A stretch of DNA of 23,638 nucleotides from a virus, in the IMG/VR virus record IMGVR_UViG_3300005613_000417, positions 1 through 23,638 of that record. One strand, written 5' to 3'. The notes beneath the pieces are model-generated. The model did not search any database. It saw nothing but the letters and a program-made list of their open reading frames with translations, and was not told the DNA's origin. A program made the translations under genes and the position numbers. Of this stretch, positions 13,067 through 19,077 are shown piece by piece; position 1 is the stretch's first letter; each line of letters opens with the position of its first letter.

Positions 13067-13069
13067 TTT

Positions 13070-13684
13070 TTAAAGTTTAAATGCTTTGATAGTATGTTCA
13101 AATGGATTATTCGGCAAGTTCTTCACCTGCTCCAGCATCGTCTGTGCTATTTCCCTAATTTCTTTTTGTGCGTGTTGGTTGTTTCTGAGTTTTTGGAAGT
13201 GGTAGAAACTTCTGAAGTTGAACATCACATCCATTGTGATTTGCGAATTGAACATCTTAAAGTACCTCGCTGATTCCTTCGCTCGCTTGCGTCCAAGTAG
13301 TGGTTCAAGCTGCGAAATAGCATCGTGATACAATTGGTTGGTCAACTCGCTGTACCTCATTAATTTACTTCGCCAACGTTCAGGCCAATCGGTCGGTATG
13401 TAAAATCTATCCTCTTTCAATTCCTTGTATCTCGCTGATTCGGCATTTATGGAAGTGCCTATCCTGTGCTTCAATAGGTGAATATGGCTTGCTTGGTCGC
13501 AGGTAACAAGGAAATGTAATGATGATTTTTCAAACGGCGTGTGGTGTCCATTTTCAGCAAGCATTTTGAGAAGTTCAGGCATCCTGTGCTTTTTCTTCTC
13601 ATAGTCCCTTGAAGTAGATGTCCACGCGCTCAATGCGTGGCTTTCATCTCCGCCATAGTGTCCTAATAGTTGTACTGTGTTCAT
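13070..13684 (-). CDS. thyX: FAD-dependent thymidylate synthase ThyX
   Basis: The 204-residue enzyme would methylate dUMP to dTMP using methylene-tetrahydrofolate, NADPH and FAD, as a homotetramer. The ThyX signature R-H-R-x(7)-S-x-R appears as KHRIGTSINAESARY (72-86), with Lys in place of the first Arg. Also seen are HHTPFEK (47-53) and the helical C-terminal block RNNQHAQKEIR (167-177). Length is normal. An AAACTATG start context precedes it, shared with several replication genes. It follows dut by 14 bases, which makes a natural pair: Dut makes dUMP and ThyX converts it. Active despite the Arg-to-Lys change is likely but unproven. Confidence 0.93.
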   Translation of the reverse strand: MNTVQLLGHYGGDESHALSAWTSTSRDYEKKKHRMPELLKMLAENGHHTPFEKSSLHFLVTCDQASHIHLLKHRIGTSINAESARYKELKEDRFYIPTDWPERWRSKLMRYSELTNQLYHDAISQLEPLLGRKRAKESARYFKMFNSQITMDVMFNFRSFYHFQKLRNNQHAQKEIREIAQTMLEQVKNLPNNPFEHTIKAFKL

Positions 13685-13698
13685 AGTTTAAAATTTGA

Positions 13699-14106
13699 TT
13701 ACTTACCCGTACTTCCAAAGCCGCCAGATCCGCGTTTAGTGTTTAGGTCAACATCCCCTACCTCCCATAAATTAGGATAAATACAACTAACAACAACTAA
13801 CTGAGCTATCCTGTCGAAAATTTCAAATGGTGTGGAGTAGTCATTAGCATCACCAATGTAGCGAAGTTTGACAATTATCTCACCGCGATAATCGCTATCA
13901 ATTACGCCAACTGAATTGCCTAATATCCATCCCGTTTTTGCAAGGCTTGAACGAGCAAATAAAAGTCCGGCATAAGCAAACGGAATTTCAACCCGTACTC
14001 CTGTATGAATGGTCGCTTGGTTGCCTTTTACGTGAATGTCCTTTATGAATAGGTCAGCACCTGCCGCTCCCTCACTTCCAACTTTAAATTGTCCTTGTAT
14101 TTTCAT
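13699..14106 (-). CDS. dut: dUTP diphosphatase (dUTPase)
   Basis: The 135-residue trimeric-type dUTPase hydrolyses dUTP to dUMP and pyrophosphate. All five motifs are present: GAAGADL (13-19), ARSSLAK (51-57), GVIDSDYRGE (67-76) with the catalytic Asp, RIAQLV (99-104), and the C-terminal arm RGSGGFGSTG (125-134). It keeps uracil out of phage DNA and feeds ThyX immediately downstream. Its start overlaps the upstream stop by four bases (ATGA). Slightly short because the loop between motifs is compact. Nothing essential missing. Confidence 0.96.
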   Translation of the reverse strand: MKIQGQFKVGSEGAAGADLFIKDIHVKGNQATIHTGVRVEIPFAYAGLLFARSSLAKTGWILGNSVGVIDSDYRGEIIVKLRYIGDANDYSTPFEIFDRIAQLVVVSCIYPNLWEVGDVDLNTKRGSGGFGSTGK

Positions 14107-14414
14107 TCTTTGTTTTTTAGGTGGAAAATTAATTCATTGTTATCCTGGAATTCCTGAAGCTTAGCGATTAAGACTTCAACGGGCATCATTACTGTAAATT
14201 TAATATCTTCAAATGCTAAAATAGTCGCTTCTTTGATTATTTCATTAGAATCGTTAAAGGCGGGATAAAATGAAAGGAAGTCAGGTTGAAATGGAATTAC
14301 TAACCATGAATAACTTACCTCATCCGATTGGTCAACGCCAAGGCGTTTAAGCTGCTGATTAACAAGCGAATAACCCACTTCTTCAAATTTAATGTATTTA
14401 TTTGTTATCCTCAT
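14103..14414 (-). CDS. Hypothetical phage protein
   Basis: I place the start at ATG 14414, giving 103 residues (MRITNKYIKFEEVGYSLVNQ...). The frame is open up to 14510, but that part lies inside the helix-turn-helix gene and is compositionally odd. The chosen start overlaps that gene by 17 bases. The protein looks mixed alpha/beta, with a central aromatic strand region (SYSWLVIPFQPDFLSFYPAF) and a helical C-terminus (VEVLIAKLQEFQDNN). Coupled to dut by ATGA. No family recognised. Confidence 0.65.
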   Translation of the reverse strand: MRITNKYIKFEEVGYSLVNQQLKRLGVDQSDEVSYSWLVIPFQPDFLSFYPAFNDSNEIIKEATILAFEDIKFTVMMPVEVLIAKLQEFQDNNELIFHLKNKE

Positions 14415-14637
14415 TTGATATTTTTTGTATTTGTGATAATTGAAATTTAGGCTGGCCGCTGCCCGATTTGTTGATAGGCTTAATTTCGCCGTTAAAAAGC
14501 ATCCTGTCAAATTTATAACGGCTTATTTTCAAAATTTCAAGTGCTTTTGACCGGCTAATGAGCTGCTCCCCATCCTTTTCAATCAGCACTTCCCGCACTA
14601 TTTGTCGGATTAATTCCTTTAATTGTTCGTGTTCCAT
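14398..14637 (-). CDS. Excisionase-like helix-turn-helix protein
   Basis: The 79-residue product has an N-terminal amphipathic helix (EQLKELIRQIVREVL, 4-18) that may mediate oligomerisation, then a MerR/excisionase-type winged helix: ISRSKALEILKISRYKFDRM (27-46), FNGEIKPINKSGSGQPKFQL, where the final strand corresponds to the wing. Such proteins occur in Bacteroidota phages and mobile elements as small DNA-binding regulators or directionality factors. With no integrase here, transcriptional regulation is the likelier role. It begins with the AAACTATG start context. Confidence 0.75.
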   Translation of the reverse strand: MEHEQLKELIRQIVREVLIEKDGEQLISRSKALEILKISRYKFDRMLFNGEIKPINKSGSGQPKFQLSQIQKISNEDNK

Positions 14638-14643
14638 AGTTTT

Positions 14644-14949
14644 TTACCCGTAAAGGATTTTATTAATTAAGTGAAATGTTTCTGCTTTTTTCATATCAGC
14701 TGGTTGAAATCGAAGAAGGAATATCCCTTGCTCTGTTAAGGCGTTGTACTTCTCCATATCTTTCACAAATCCACTCGCCCGCGTATGCCTTCCTTTAATC
14801 CATACTCCTCCCTCAACTTCAACCGCTAATTTCTTGCGTGGCGTTTGAAAAAAATAATCAATCCGCCATTTCCTTGTAGGATGAAATTTGTACTCCTTTT
14901 GCGGAATAAGCCCGATTATCTCTCGGGCTATTTGCTGGATTTCATCCAT
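14644..14949 (-). CDS. Predicted small PD-(D/E)XK-type endonuclease
   Basis: The 101-residue protein contains YKFHPTRKWRIDYFF (20-34), KLAVEVEGGVW (40-50), GRHTRASGF, DMEKYNAL and a final FLLRFQPADM block. The arrangement of an Asp after a W-R-x-D-Y strand, an L-A-V-E-x-E-G-G strand, then G-R-H and D-x-E-K-Y-N resembles small phage nucleases with the Vsr/DUF559-like restriction endonuclease fold. Asp31 and Glu44 would be the metal ligands. In a replication module it could resolve junctions or trim ends. Family assignment is by eye. Confidence 0.7.
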   Translation of the reverse strand: MDEIQQIAREIIGLIPQKEYKFHPTRKWRIDYFFQTPRKKLAVEVEGGVWIKGRHTRASGFVKDMEKYNALTEQGIFLLRFQPADMKKAETFHLINKILYG

Positions 14950-14955
14950 TTTTAT

Positions 14956-15072
14956 TTACTGTTTAGGTTTATAAAATTTCAAACAAGAATTTACGCAGTC
15001 AATAATCAGCGTTTGTAATTCATCTTTTGATATAGAAATTAAAACAATTTCTTCCTTTTCTTTTTTTGCCAT
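14956..15072 (-). CDS. 38-residue peptide resembling the first helix of the nearby HTH protein
   Basis: ATG 15072 to TAA 14956 encodes MAKKEKEEIVLISISKDELQ followed by TLIIDCVNSCLKFYKPKQ. The helix DELQTLIIDCVNSCLKFY resembles the N-terminal helix of the excisionase-like protein at 14398-14637, but the DNA-binding part is missing. Its leader is A-rich as for other genes, and it fills the gap between the nuclease and the SSB-like gene. It may be a genuine short protein or a remnant of a longer helix-turn-helix gene. Confidence 0.5.
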   Translation of the reverse strand: MAKKEKEEIVLISISKDELQTLIIDCVNSCLKFYKPKQ

Positions 15073-15122
15073 GATTTTTTATTTTTCTGTTTAAATGTTT
15101 AAAATCGGTCGGGACAGCCCTT

Positions 15123-15455
15123 CTAAAATGGTAAATCGTCGCCTAAATCATTTGATAGCATCGAATCTTCAACCGCATCGTATTTTTTAGGTGGATTTTC
15201 ATCTTTCGGCGGCGCTACATAGTCATCAACCTTAATGAAATGCGTTGACCAGTCGTTGGCCTCCTTTTTTTTGATGGCCGTCAATTTAAGGTAGGTAGAT
15301 TTTTTACCTTTGATAATAGCCGGATGGCTGTCTGATTCCTTGACACTGGCAAGAAAAGCCTTCAAGGCGGTTAAATCGATGGATAATGCGAGAATGTTCT
15401 CGTGCTTTTGCTTTGCGCTGCCTAAGAAAATTGTGTCGTTCTGATTCTGTTCCAT
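15123..15455 (-). CDS. SSB-like protein with acidic DDLPF tail
   Basis: The 110-residue product ends SNDLGDDLPF, the acidic tip with terminal Pro-Phe by which bacterial SSB proteins recruit partners. The tail is preceded by a disordered Pro/Lys/Asp-rich linker (APPKDENPPKKYD). The core (residues 10-75) is a small basic beta-rich domain with KGKKSTYLKLTAIKKK, plausible as a single-stranded DNA-binding surface, but I do not see a canonical OB-fold signature. A Bacteroidota-type promoter lies at 15488-15516, and the gene has an AACTATG start. It sits among replication genes, so a phage SSB working with RecT and the exonuclease is the best reading. Confidence 0.75.
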   Translation of the reverse strand: MEQNQNDTIFLGSAKQKHENILALSIDLTALKAFLASVKESDSHPAIIKGKKSTYLKLTAIKKKEANDWSTHFIKVDDYVAPPKDENPPKKYDAVEDSMLSNDLGDDLPF

Positions 15456-15487
15456 AGTTCAAAATTTTTATTGGTTATTTAATAGAT

Positions 15488-15516
15488 CAAACTTACAACT
15501 TTTTTTTTAATTCAAA
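15488..15516 (-). promoter_or_regulatory. Bacteroidota-type promoter for the SSB-like gene
   Basis: On the minus strand TTTG (15516-15513) is followed after 17 bases by TAAGTTTG (15495-15488), matching TAnnTTTG. A second TTG (15519-15517) gives a 21-base spacer. Both fall in the 17-23 range known for Flavobacterium. The start site would be near 15482, leaving a leader of about 26 bases before ATG 15455. It lies in one of the few real intergenic gaps. Confidence 0.6.
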
Positions 15517-15520
15517 CAAT

Positions 15521-16441
15521 TTATTGATTTTTTTTGAATTTTTTTATCCATTCTGGAATGATACCGGCATTGATAGCTGAAAGCAAGCCATTTTCATGCG
15601 TTTTAAGCGAAGGAAAATCTTTACTGGATATATCTATCAACTTTTGTTTTAAATCCTCGTGGAAGGCTTCCAGTTGCCTCAGGATTGATTTTTCACAATA
15701 CATCTCAGCTTCGCAAAATTCAGCAAGGGTATTATATCTGTATTTTGGGGTAAATTTTTGCTCCTCCTCCCATTTTTTTTCCAGTTCATTTTTTAGCTGG
15801 ATAAGTGATTCCGGCATCTTTGCGTATTGCTTCGCTTCTTCCTGCTCTTTTTGATCTTTCTTCCTTTCCCTCAACCTTTCCGCTTCGGCAGCTTCCAGAC
15901 GCTTAATGTTGTACTTCTCAAACCATATCATTACCGTTTGAACATCCATCCTATCATAACTAATCCCAAACTTACCCCCGATACCCATTTTTAAGCAAAG
16001 GTAAACATCCGTAAATTTTAGGTGGTAGTAGTCGTCAAGGATTAATTCACAAATCATTTCTACCATGTCATCACTCATTCCCTTATTGACTGCTTGAAAT
16101 TGACTAAATTTCATCAATTGCCAGCTTAGGGCTAAATAGGTGTTTGATTCGCCGTGATATTTTCGATATGCAGCCAAGCTCGGTATATCGCTGTTTATTG
16201 ATTCAATAATTTTATTGACCTTAATTTTTTTGATTTCATCCAAGCCAAACGGCATCACTTGGTTAGCCTGTTGCAAATTAAAATTCCTTTCTTCAATTAG
16301 TGTCTGAATCCGCAATTCGTAGTCGCTCTGCTCTTGCTCTCTCCATTTCCATCCGTTCGCGTTCCTTCCATTTTGCATAATTGCGCATAAGTCCTTCTTC
16401 GCTAAATGTATGCCCTTTTGATTTTTTTCTTGATTTTGCAT
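15521..16441 (-). CDS. DUF6633-like protein of the replication module
   Basis: Up to 306 residues from ATG 16441. The core at about 70-185 (SLAAYRKYHG, DDMVEMICELILDDYYHLK, DVYLCLKMGIGGKFG, YDRMDVQTVMIWFEKY) matches the shape of DUF6633-type Bacteroidota proteins, which often sit beside replication initiators in mobile elements, so a replication accessory role is inferred. Residues about 187-215 are a charged helix (RLRERKKDQKEQEEAK) likely to be coiled coil. Starting at 16441 overlaps the initiator by 149 bases. Internal starts at ATG 16378 or 16255 would reduce this, but 16441 has the best A-rich leader. Confidence 0.75.
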   Translation of the reverse strand: MQNQEKNQKGIHLAKKDLCAIMQNGRNANGWKWREQEQSDYELRIQTLIEERNFNLQQANQVMPFGLDEIKKIKVNKIIESINSDIPSLAAYRKYHGESNTYLALSWQLMKFSQFQAVNKGMSDDMVEMICELILDDYYHLKFTDVYLCLKMGIGGKFGISYDRMDVQTVMIWFEKYNIKRLEAAEAERLRERKKDQKEQEEAKQYAKMPESLIQLKNELEKKWEEEQKFTPKYRYNTLAEFCEAEMYCEKSILRQLEAFHEDLKQKLIDISSKDFPSLKTHENGLLSAINAGIIPEWIKKFKKNQ

Positions 16442-17327
16442 GGTTTACAATTTTTTGATAATTAGAATTTAGCCCGGCAGGGCTGTAATGATTATTATAA
16501 TAAAATCCGTCTGATAGGTTTGGCAGGCGGTTTAAAAAAGTACCTAAGTAATTAATCAATTTTTCATTTGTCAATTCCGAGCCGGCATTGTGTGCTTCTT
16601 CAGTTAACTTCTTCATCAGCCCTTCGAGATTTTTGTGCTGCTTACCATCCCAAATGAATTTTGAACGAAAATTGAACTCGTAGTACTCATCAAATACCTC
16701 CTTCGCCTCCTTCCTCAAATTATCTAAATTTTCATTCAAAAACGCGAAAATTTCATTTTCGCCATTATTATAATCTTGTTTATTTAATTTTTTTACTATA
16801 TTCTTATTAGTATTATTCTTATTAATGCGGCTGTGTTTTCGGCTCGCCTGATTAGGGCTATCCGTATGCTCGTCCGCCCCATCTTCGGCAGCCCTATCTT
16901 CGGCAGCCCTATCTTCGGCGGCCCTATCTTCGGCGGCCGTGTTTTCATCCGCCAAAGACTTTGGCTGCACTATTTCATTATCATTAACATCCCCTTCAAC
17001 CATTTCAGAAGTTGAATAATATACTTTTTCAATCTCAGGTGGCTTTATTTCCTCAATAAATTCAGGATGTTTAATTATCCATTTATAACCCAAAAATTTA
17101 CCAGTATCAAAGACTTTTTGACGTTTTAAGTATCCTGCTTTTTCAAGTTCGGTACATCCTTGTTGCACAAATCCTTTTGAAACTCTTAATTCATTTGCTA
17201 TATTTTGAACATACCACTTCCAGCCCTTAATTTTTGAAATCAAATGAATATAAACAAGTTGACCTTTGTATGTTAATCTTGCGTCAGCAAAAATGGAATG
17301 GGGAACTTTTATAAATCCACTATTCAT
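16293..17327 (-). CDS. Replication initiator-like winged-helix protein
   Basis: The 344-residue protein starts MNSGFIKVPHSIFADARLTY, the pattern of phage replisome organisers, with a winged helix at about 18-90 (WYVQNIANELRVSKGFVQQG, LEKAGYLKRQ). A low-complexity linker (about 95-185) includes four AAEDR/AAEDG repeats (131-150) and an Asn/Lys-rich run. The C-terminal domain has FYYNNHYSP and a basic helical end (KWKERERMEMERARAERL). This order, DNA-binding head, linker and C-terminal loading domain, parallels lambda O and similar initiators that recruit the helicase. It is four bases after the small winged-helix gene. The linker DNA holds repeats and an AT-rich tract that could be the origin. 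Confidence 0.78.
   Translation of the reverse strand: MNSGFIKVPHSIFADARLTYKGQLVYIHLISKIKGWKWYVQNIANELRVSKGFVQQGCTELEKAGYLKRQKVFDTGKFLGYKWIIKHPEFIEEIKPPEIEKVYYSTSEMVEGDVNDNEIVQPKSLADENTAAEDRAAEDRAAEDRAAEDGADEHTDSPNQASRKHSRINKNNTNKNIVKKLNKQDYNNGENEIFAFLNENLDNLRKEAKEVFDEYYEFNFRSKFIWDGKQHKNLEGLMKKLTEEAHNAGSELTNEKLINYLGTFLNRLPNLSDGFYYNNHYSPAGLNSNYQKIVNHAKSRKKSKGHTFSEEGLMRNYAKWKERERMEMERARAERLRIADSDTN
16764..16940. other. Candidate replication origin inside the initiator gene
   Basis: Four 15-bp tandem repeats (16881-16940) lie about 55 bases from a very AT-rich tract (16764-16826, six G or C in 63 bases). An iteron array next to an AT-rich unwinding element inside the initiator coding sequence is the layout of the lambda origin within gene O. 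Alternatively both are simply low-complexity linker coding sequence. Inference only. Confidence 0.35.
16881..16940 (-). repeat. Four tandem 15-bp repeats (AAEDR linker)
   Basis: The plus-strand unit is ATCTTCGGCAGCCCT. The first two copies are identical, and the third and fourth differ by a G in GGCGG and, in the last, a final GT. They encode AAEDR/AAEDG in the initiator linker. The unit is much more GC-rich than its surroundings. Confidence 0.9.
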
Positions 17328-17330
17328 AGG

Positions 17331-17582
17331 TTATAAATTTATCTCCCATGTGAATCCTTTCAGCCAGCCTTGAGAATAATCTCGCTCATTTTTTATAATT
17401 CCTTTTTTTCTTAGCTGATTAAGTATCCTCAAGATAGTTGGCCTACTTAAATGGGTCATTTCAGGTAAATCTTTAATTAGTGGCTTACTCTGAAATCTAT
17501 CACTTAAAATTGTCAGCATCATACCTTTTTCTTCAAGTGTTAAATCATGAGCATTCCTTAATTTTTCCAAATAATCTTTCAT
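17331..17582 (-). CDS. Small winged-helix DNA-binding protein
   Basis: The 83-residue product contains LTLEEKGMMLTILSDRF, then KDLPEMTHLSRPTILRILNQ with the recognition helix at about 44-58, and LRKKGIIKNERDY followed by a wing (WLKGFTWEI). This MarR-like or replication-initiator-like winged helix is almost the size of the domain alone. It resembles the N-terminal domain of the initiator that follows after three bases, so the two may be a duplicated or split pair, one acting as regulator. It is the first gene after the dnaN terminator. Confidence 0.75.
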   Translation of the reverse strand: MKDYLEKLRNAHDLTLEEKGMMLTILSDRFQSKPLIKDLPEMTHLSRPTILRILNQLRKKGIIKNERDYSQGWLKGFTWEINL

Positions 17583-17664
17583 TTTATCTTTATTTTTTTT
17601 AGTACAAAAATTTATTACAGTATAAATATATTACTTTAAACCAAACAATGCAACAAAAAGTTGC
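17583..17664 (-). promoter_or_regulatory. AT-rich leader of the replication operon, probable promoter region
   Basis: This gap between the dnaN terminator and the winged-helix gene holds no gene. It has GTAATA written twice on the minus strand 16 bases apart, a small hairpin (GCAAC, five A, GTTGC at 17650-17664) and AATTTTTG (minus strand, 17612-17605), one base off the TAnnTTTG box. A promoter and possibly an operator are expected here, but no exact box pair is present. Confidence 0.35.
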
Positions 17665-17700
17665 AAAAAAAAAGCCCGTTCAACAATTTGTGTTAAACGG
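17665..17700 (-). terminator. Intrinsic terminator after dnaN
   Basis: CCGTTCAACA (17676-17685) pairs with TGTTAAACGG (17691-17700), ten base pairs with one G-U in RNA and a five-base loop, and nine U follow on the minus strand (A-run 17665-17673). It lies about 30 bases after the dnaN stop and ends the recombination operon. Confidence 0.85.
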
Positions 17701-17731
17701 ACTGGCAAACCCTTTTATGAAAAAAACTAAA

Positions 17732-18838
17732 CTATATTATCATTATCGGCATGAGTAGGTAAAGTTGATCAGGATTACCTGTTTTAACTAAAATTGCTTT
17801 GCTTGGCGTTAAAAATTCAATGGTGATAAACTCATCTGTCAACTTAGATAAGTAGTTGATAAGTGTTTTTGCGTTCAATCCTATCTTAATTTCATTATTG
17901 CCATCATTAGCGCAATAAATTCGCTCGGTAGCTGACCTATTGAAATCCAAATCATTAGCTGTTATCGTGGCCGCATCGCCGTTTATTTCAAATAATACCT
18001 GATTAGTATTTTTATTTGCATACGTCAAAGCCCTTTTAAGCGCTCCTGAAAGCTCCTTTAAGTTTACTTGGACATTATTATTATCAACTGGAATAACCGC
18101 CCTATATTTAGGAAAAACCCCATCCACCAAACGGCCAGTAATAGTGATTTCACCATCCGTAATCACCGCGTTTTTTTCATCTACTGAAATGGTCACATTT
18201 TCGCCATCAAAAAGCCCTACAGCCTTTTTCGCAAAAGTTGGATTAACAAGGAAATTGCGCTCCTTATTTTCACTATCAAATAAAACATCTGTTTCAAATT
18301 TATAATTATACAATTGGTGAGCATCGGTTGATGTTATTGTAACACCTTCGCTAAATTCAAAAAACACGGCGTTAAGCTGCACTTTTAACTCATCCTTTGA
18401 AATACATTGATTAGCCTTTTTCATGGCTTCGTAAAACCTTTCTGTCGGCATTACTGCCTTTTGGGTAGGTCTTATGTCAGGTAATTTCGGAAAATAATCT
18501 GTCGGCGCTCCGACAACCTTATAAGTTCCTTTTGAACTGATAATCTGGATTGAGTTATTATCAGCATAATATTTGAAGGTCAAAAGGTCATCCGGTAGCA
18601 ATTTCAATGTATCAATCAAGATTTTGGCGGGTATGCAGAAACCGCCATCATTACTTACTGATGACAAGTTACAACTACCAATAATGTAATTTTGAACATC
18701 CGTTGCAGTAACCGACAATTTATACCCTGAAATTTCAAATAAAAAATCCTCTGTGGCAGGAATAGCGGAAGGGCTGGCAAGCCCTCCGCATTTATTGATT
18801 AATTGAAGCAGCTGCTTCGATGTCACGTCAAATTGCAT
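17732..18838 (-). CDS. dnaN: DNA polymerase sliding clamp (beta subunit, DnaN)
   Basis: At 368 residues this is a full-length bacterial beta clamp, the ring that tethers polymerase to DNA, with three related domains. Family blocks include MQFDVTSKQLLQLINKCGG at the start, FCIPAKILIDTLKLLPDDLLTF (split at about 85-108), YFPKLPD, ISVDEKNAVITDGEITITGR and the C-terminal LYLLMPIMII, where cellular clamps usually end in M-P-M-R-L/I. The DTLK-x-x-P...LTF wording is typical of Bacteroidota DnaN, suggesting capture from a host of that phylum. It overlaps the small coiled-coil gene by 11 bases and follows the recombination genes. A polymerase is not seen here, so it may serve the host polymerase. Confidence 0.93.
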   Translation of the reverse strand: MQFDVTSKQLLQLINKCGGLASPSAIPATEDFLFEISGYKLSVTATDVQNYIIGSCNLSSVSNDGGFCIPAKILIDTLKLLPDDLLTFKYYADNNSIQIISSKGTYKVVGAPTDYFPKLPDIRPTQKAVMPTERFYEAMKKANQCISKDELKVQLNAVFFEFSEGVTITSTDAHQLYNYKFETDVLFDSENKERNFLVNPTFAKKAVGLFDGENVTISVDEKNAVITDGEITITGRLVDGVFPKYRAVIPVDNNNVQVNLKELSGALKRALTYANKNTNQVLFEINGDAATITANDLDFNRSATERIYCANDGNNEIKIGLNAKTLINYLSKLTDEFITIEFLTPSKAILVKTGNPDQLYLLMPIMII

Positions 18839-19055
18839 TTTTACTTGTTTTTTCAGTTAGTAATAACTTGGTTGCTTCCATGTCGAGCCATCCAAGTCTA
18901 AATTTTAATTTATTGATAGCTTCAATATTTGCAGACATTGAATTATACAGCAATTCGATGTCCTTGTAAATAGCAAAGTTTTTCTCCGATAAATCGGAAA
19001 TAGTGTCGTAAATCTCGCGGATTTCATCTTGAATTTCAGATAATTTAGTGTTCAT
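18828..19055 (-). CDS. Small coiled-coil protein
   Basis: The 75-residue product (start MNTKLSEIQDEIREIYDTIS) is almost entirely helical with heptad spacing over about residues 3-50, so a dimeric coiled coil is likely. It ends inside the dnaN start region, overlapping it by 11 bases. Its leader shares the TTGATTGATTA element (plus strand) and AAACTATG start with recT and the exonuclease. No known family. It could be an accessory to the exonuclease or clamp. Confidence 0.7.
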   Translation of the reverse strand: MNTKLSEIQDEIREIYDTISDLSEKNFAIYKDIELLYNSMSANIEAINKLKFRLGWLDMEATKLLLTEKTSKNAI

Positions 19056-19066
19056 AGTTTAATGTT

Positions 19067-19077
19067 TTGATTGATTA
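19067..19077 (-). repeat. Leader repeat copy 1 (TTGATTGATTA)
   Basis: The 11-mer (plus-strand reading) lies 12 bases upstream of ATG 19055. Identical copies occur at the same position before the exonuclease and recT genes. It probably belongs to a shared translation or regulatory leader. Confidence 0.6.

Noticed and set aside
14415-14510. N-terminal extension of the 103-residue protein
   Set aside because: It overlaps the HTH gene heavily and is low-quality sequence; ATG 14414 gives the usual short overlap.
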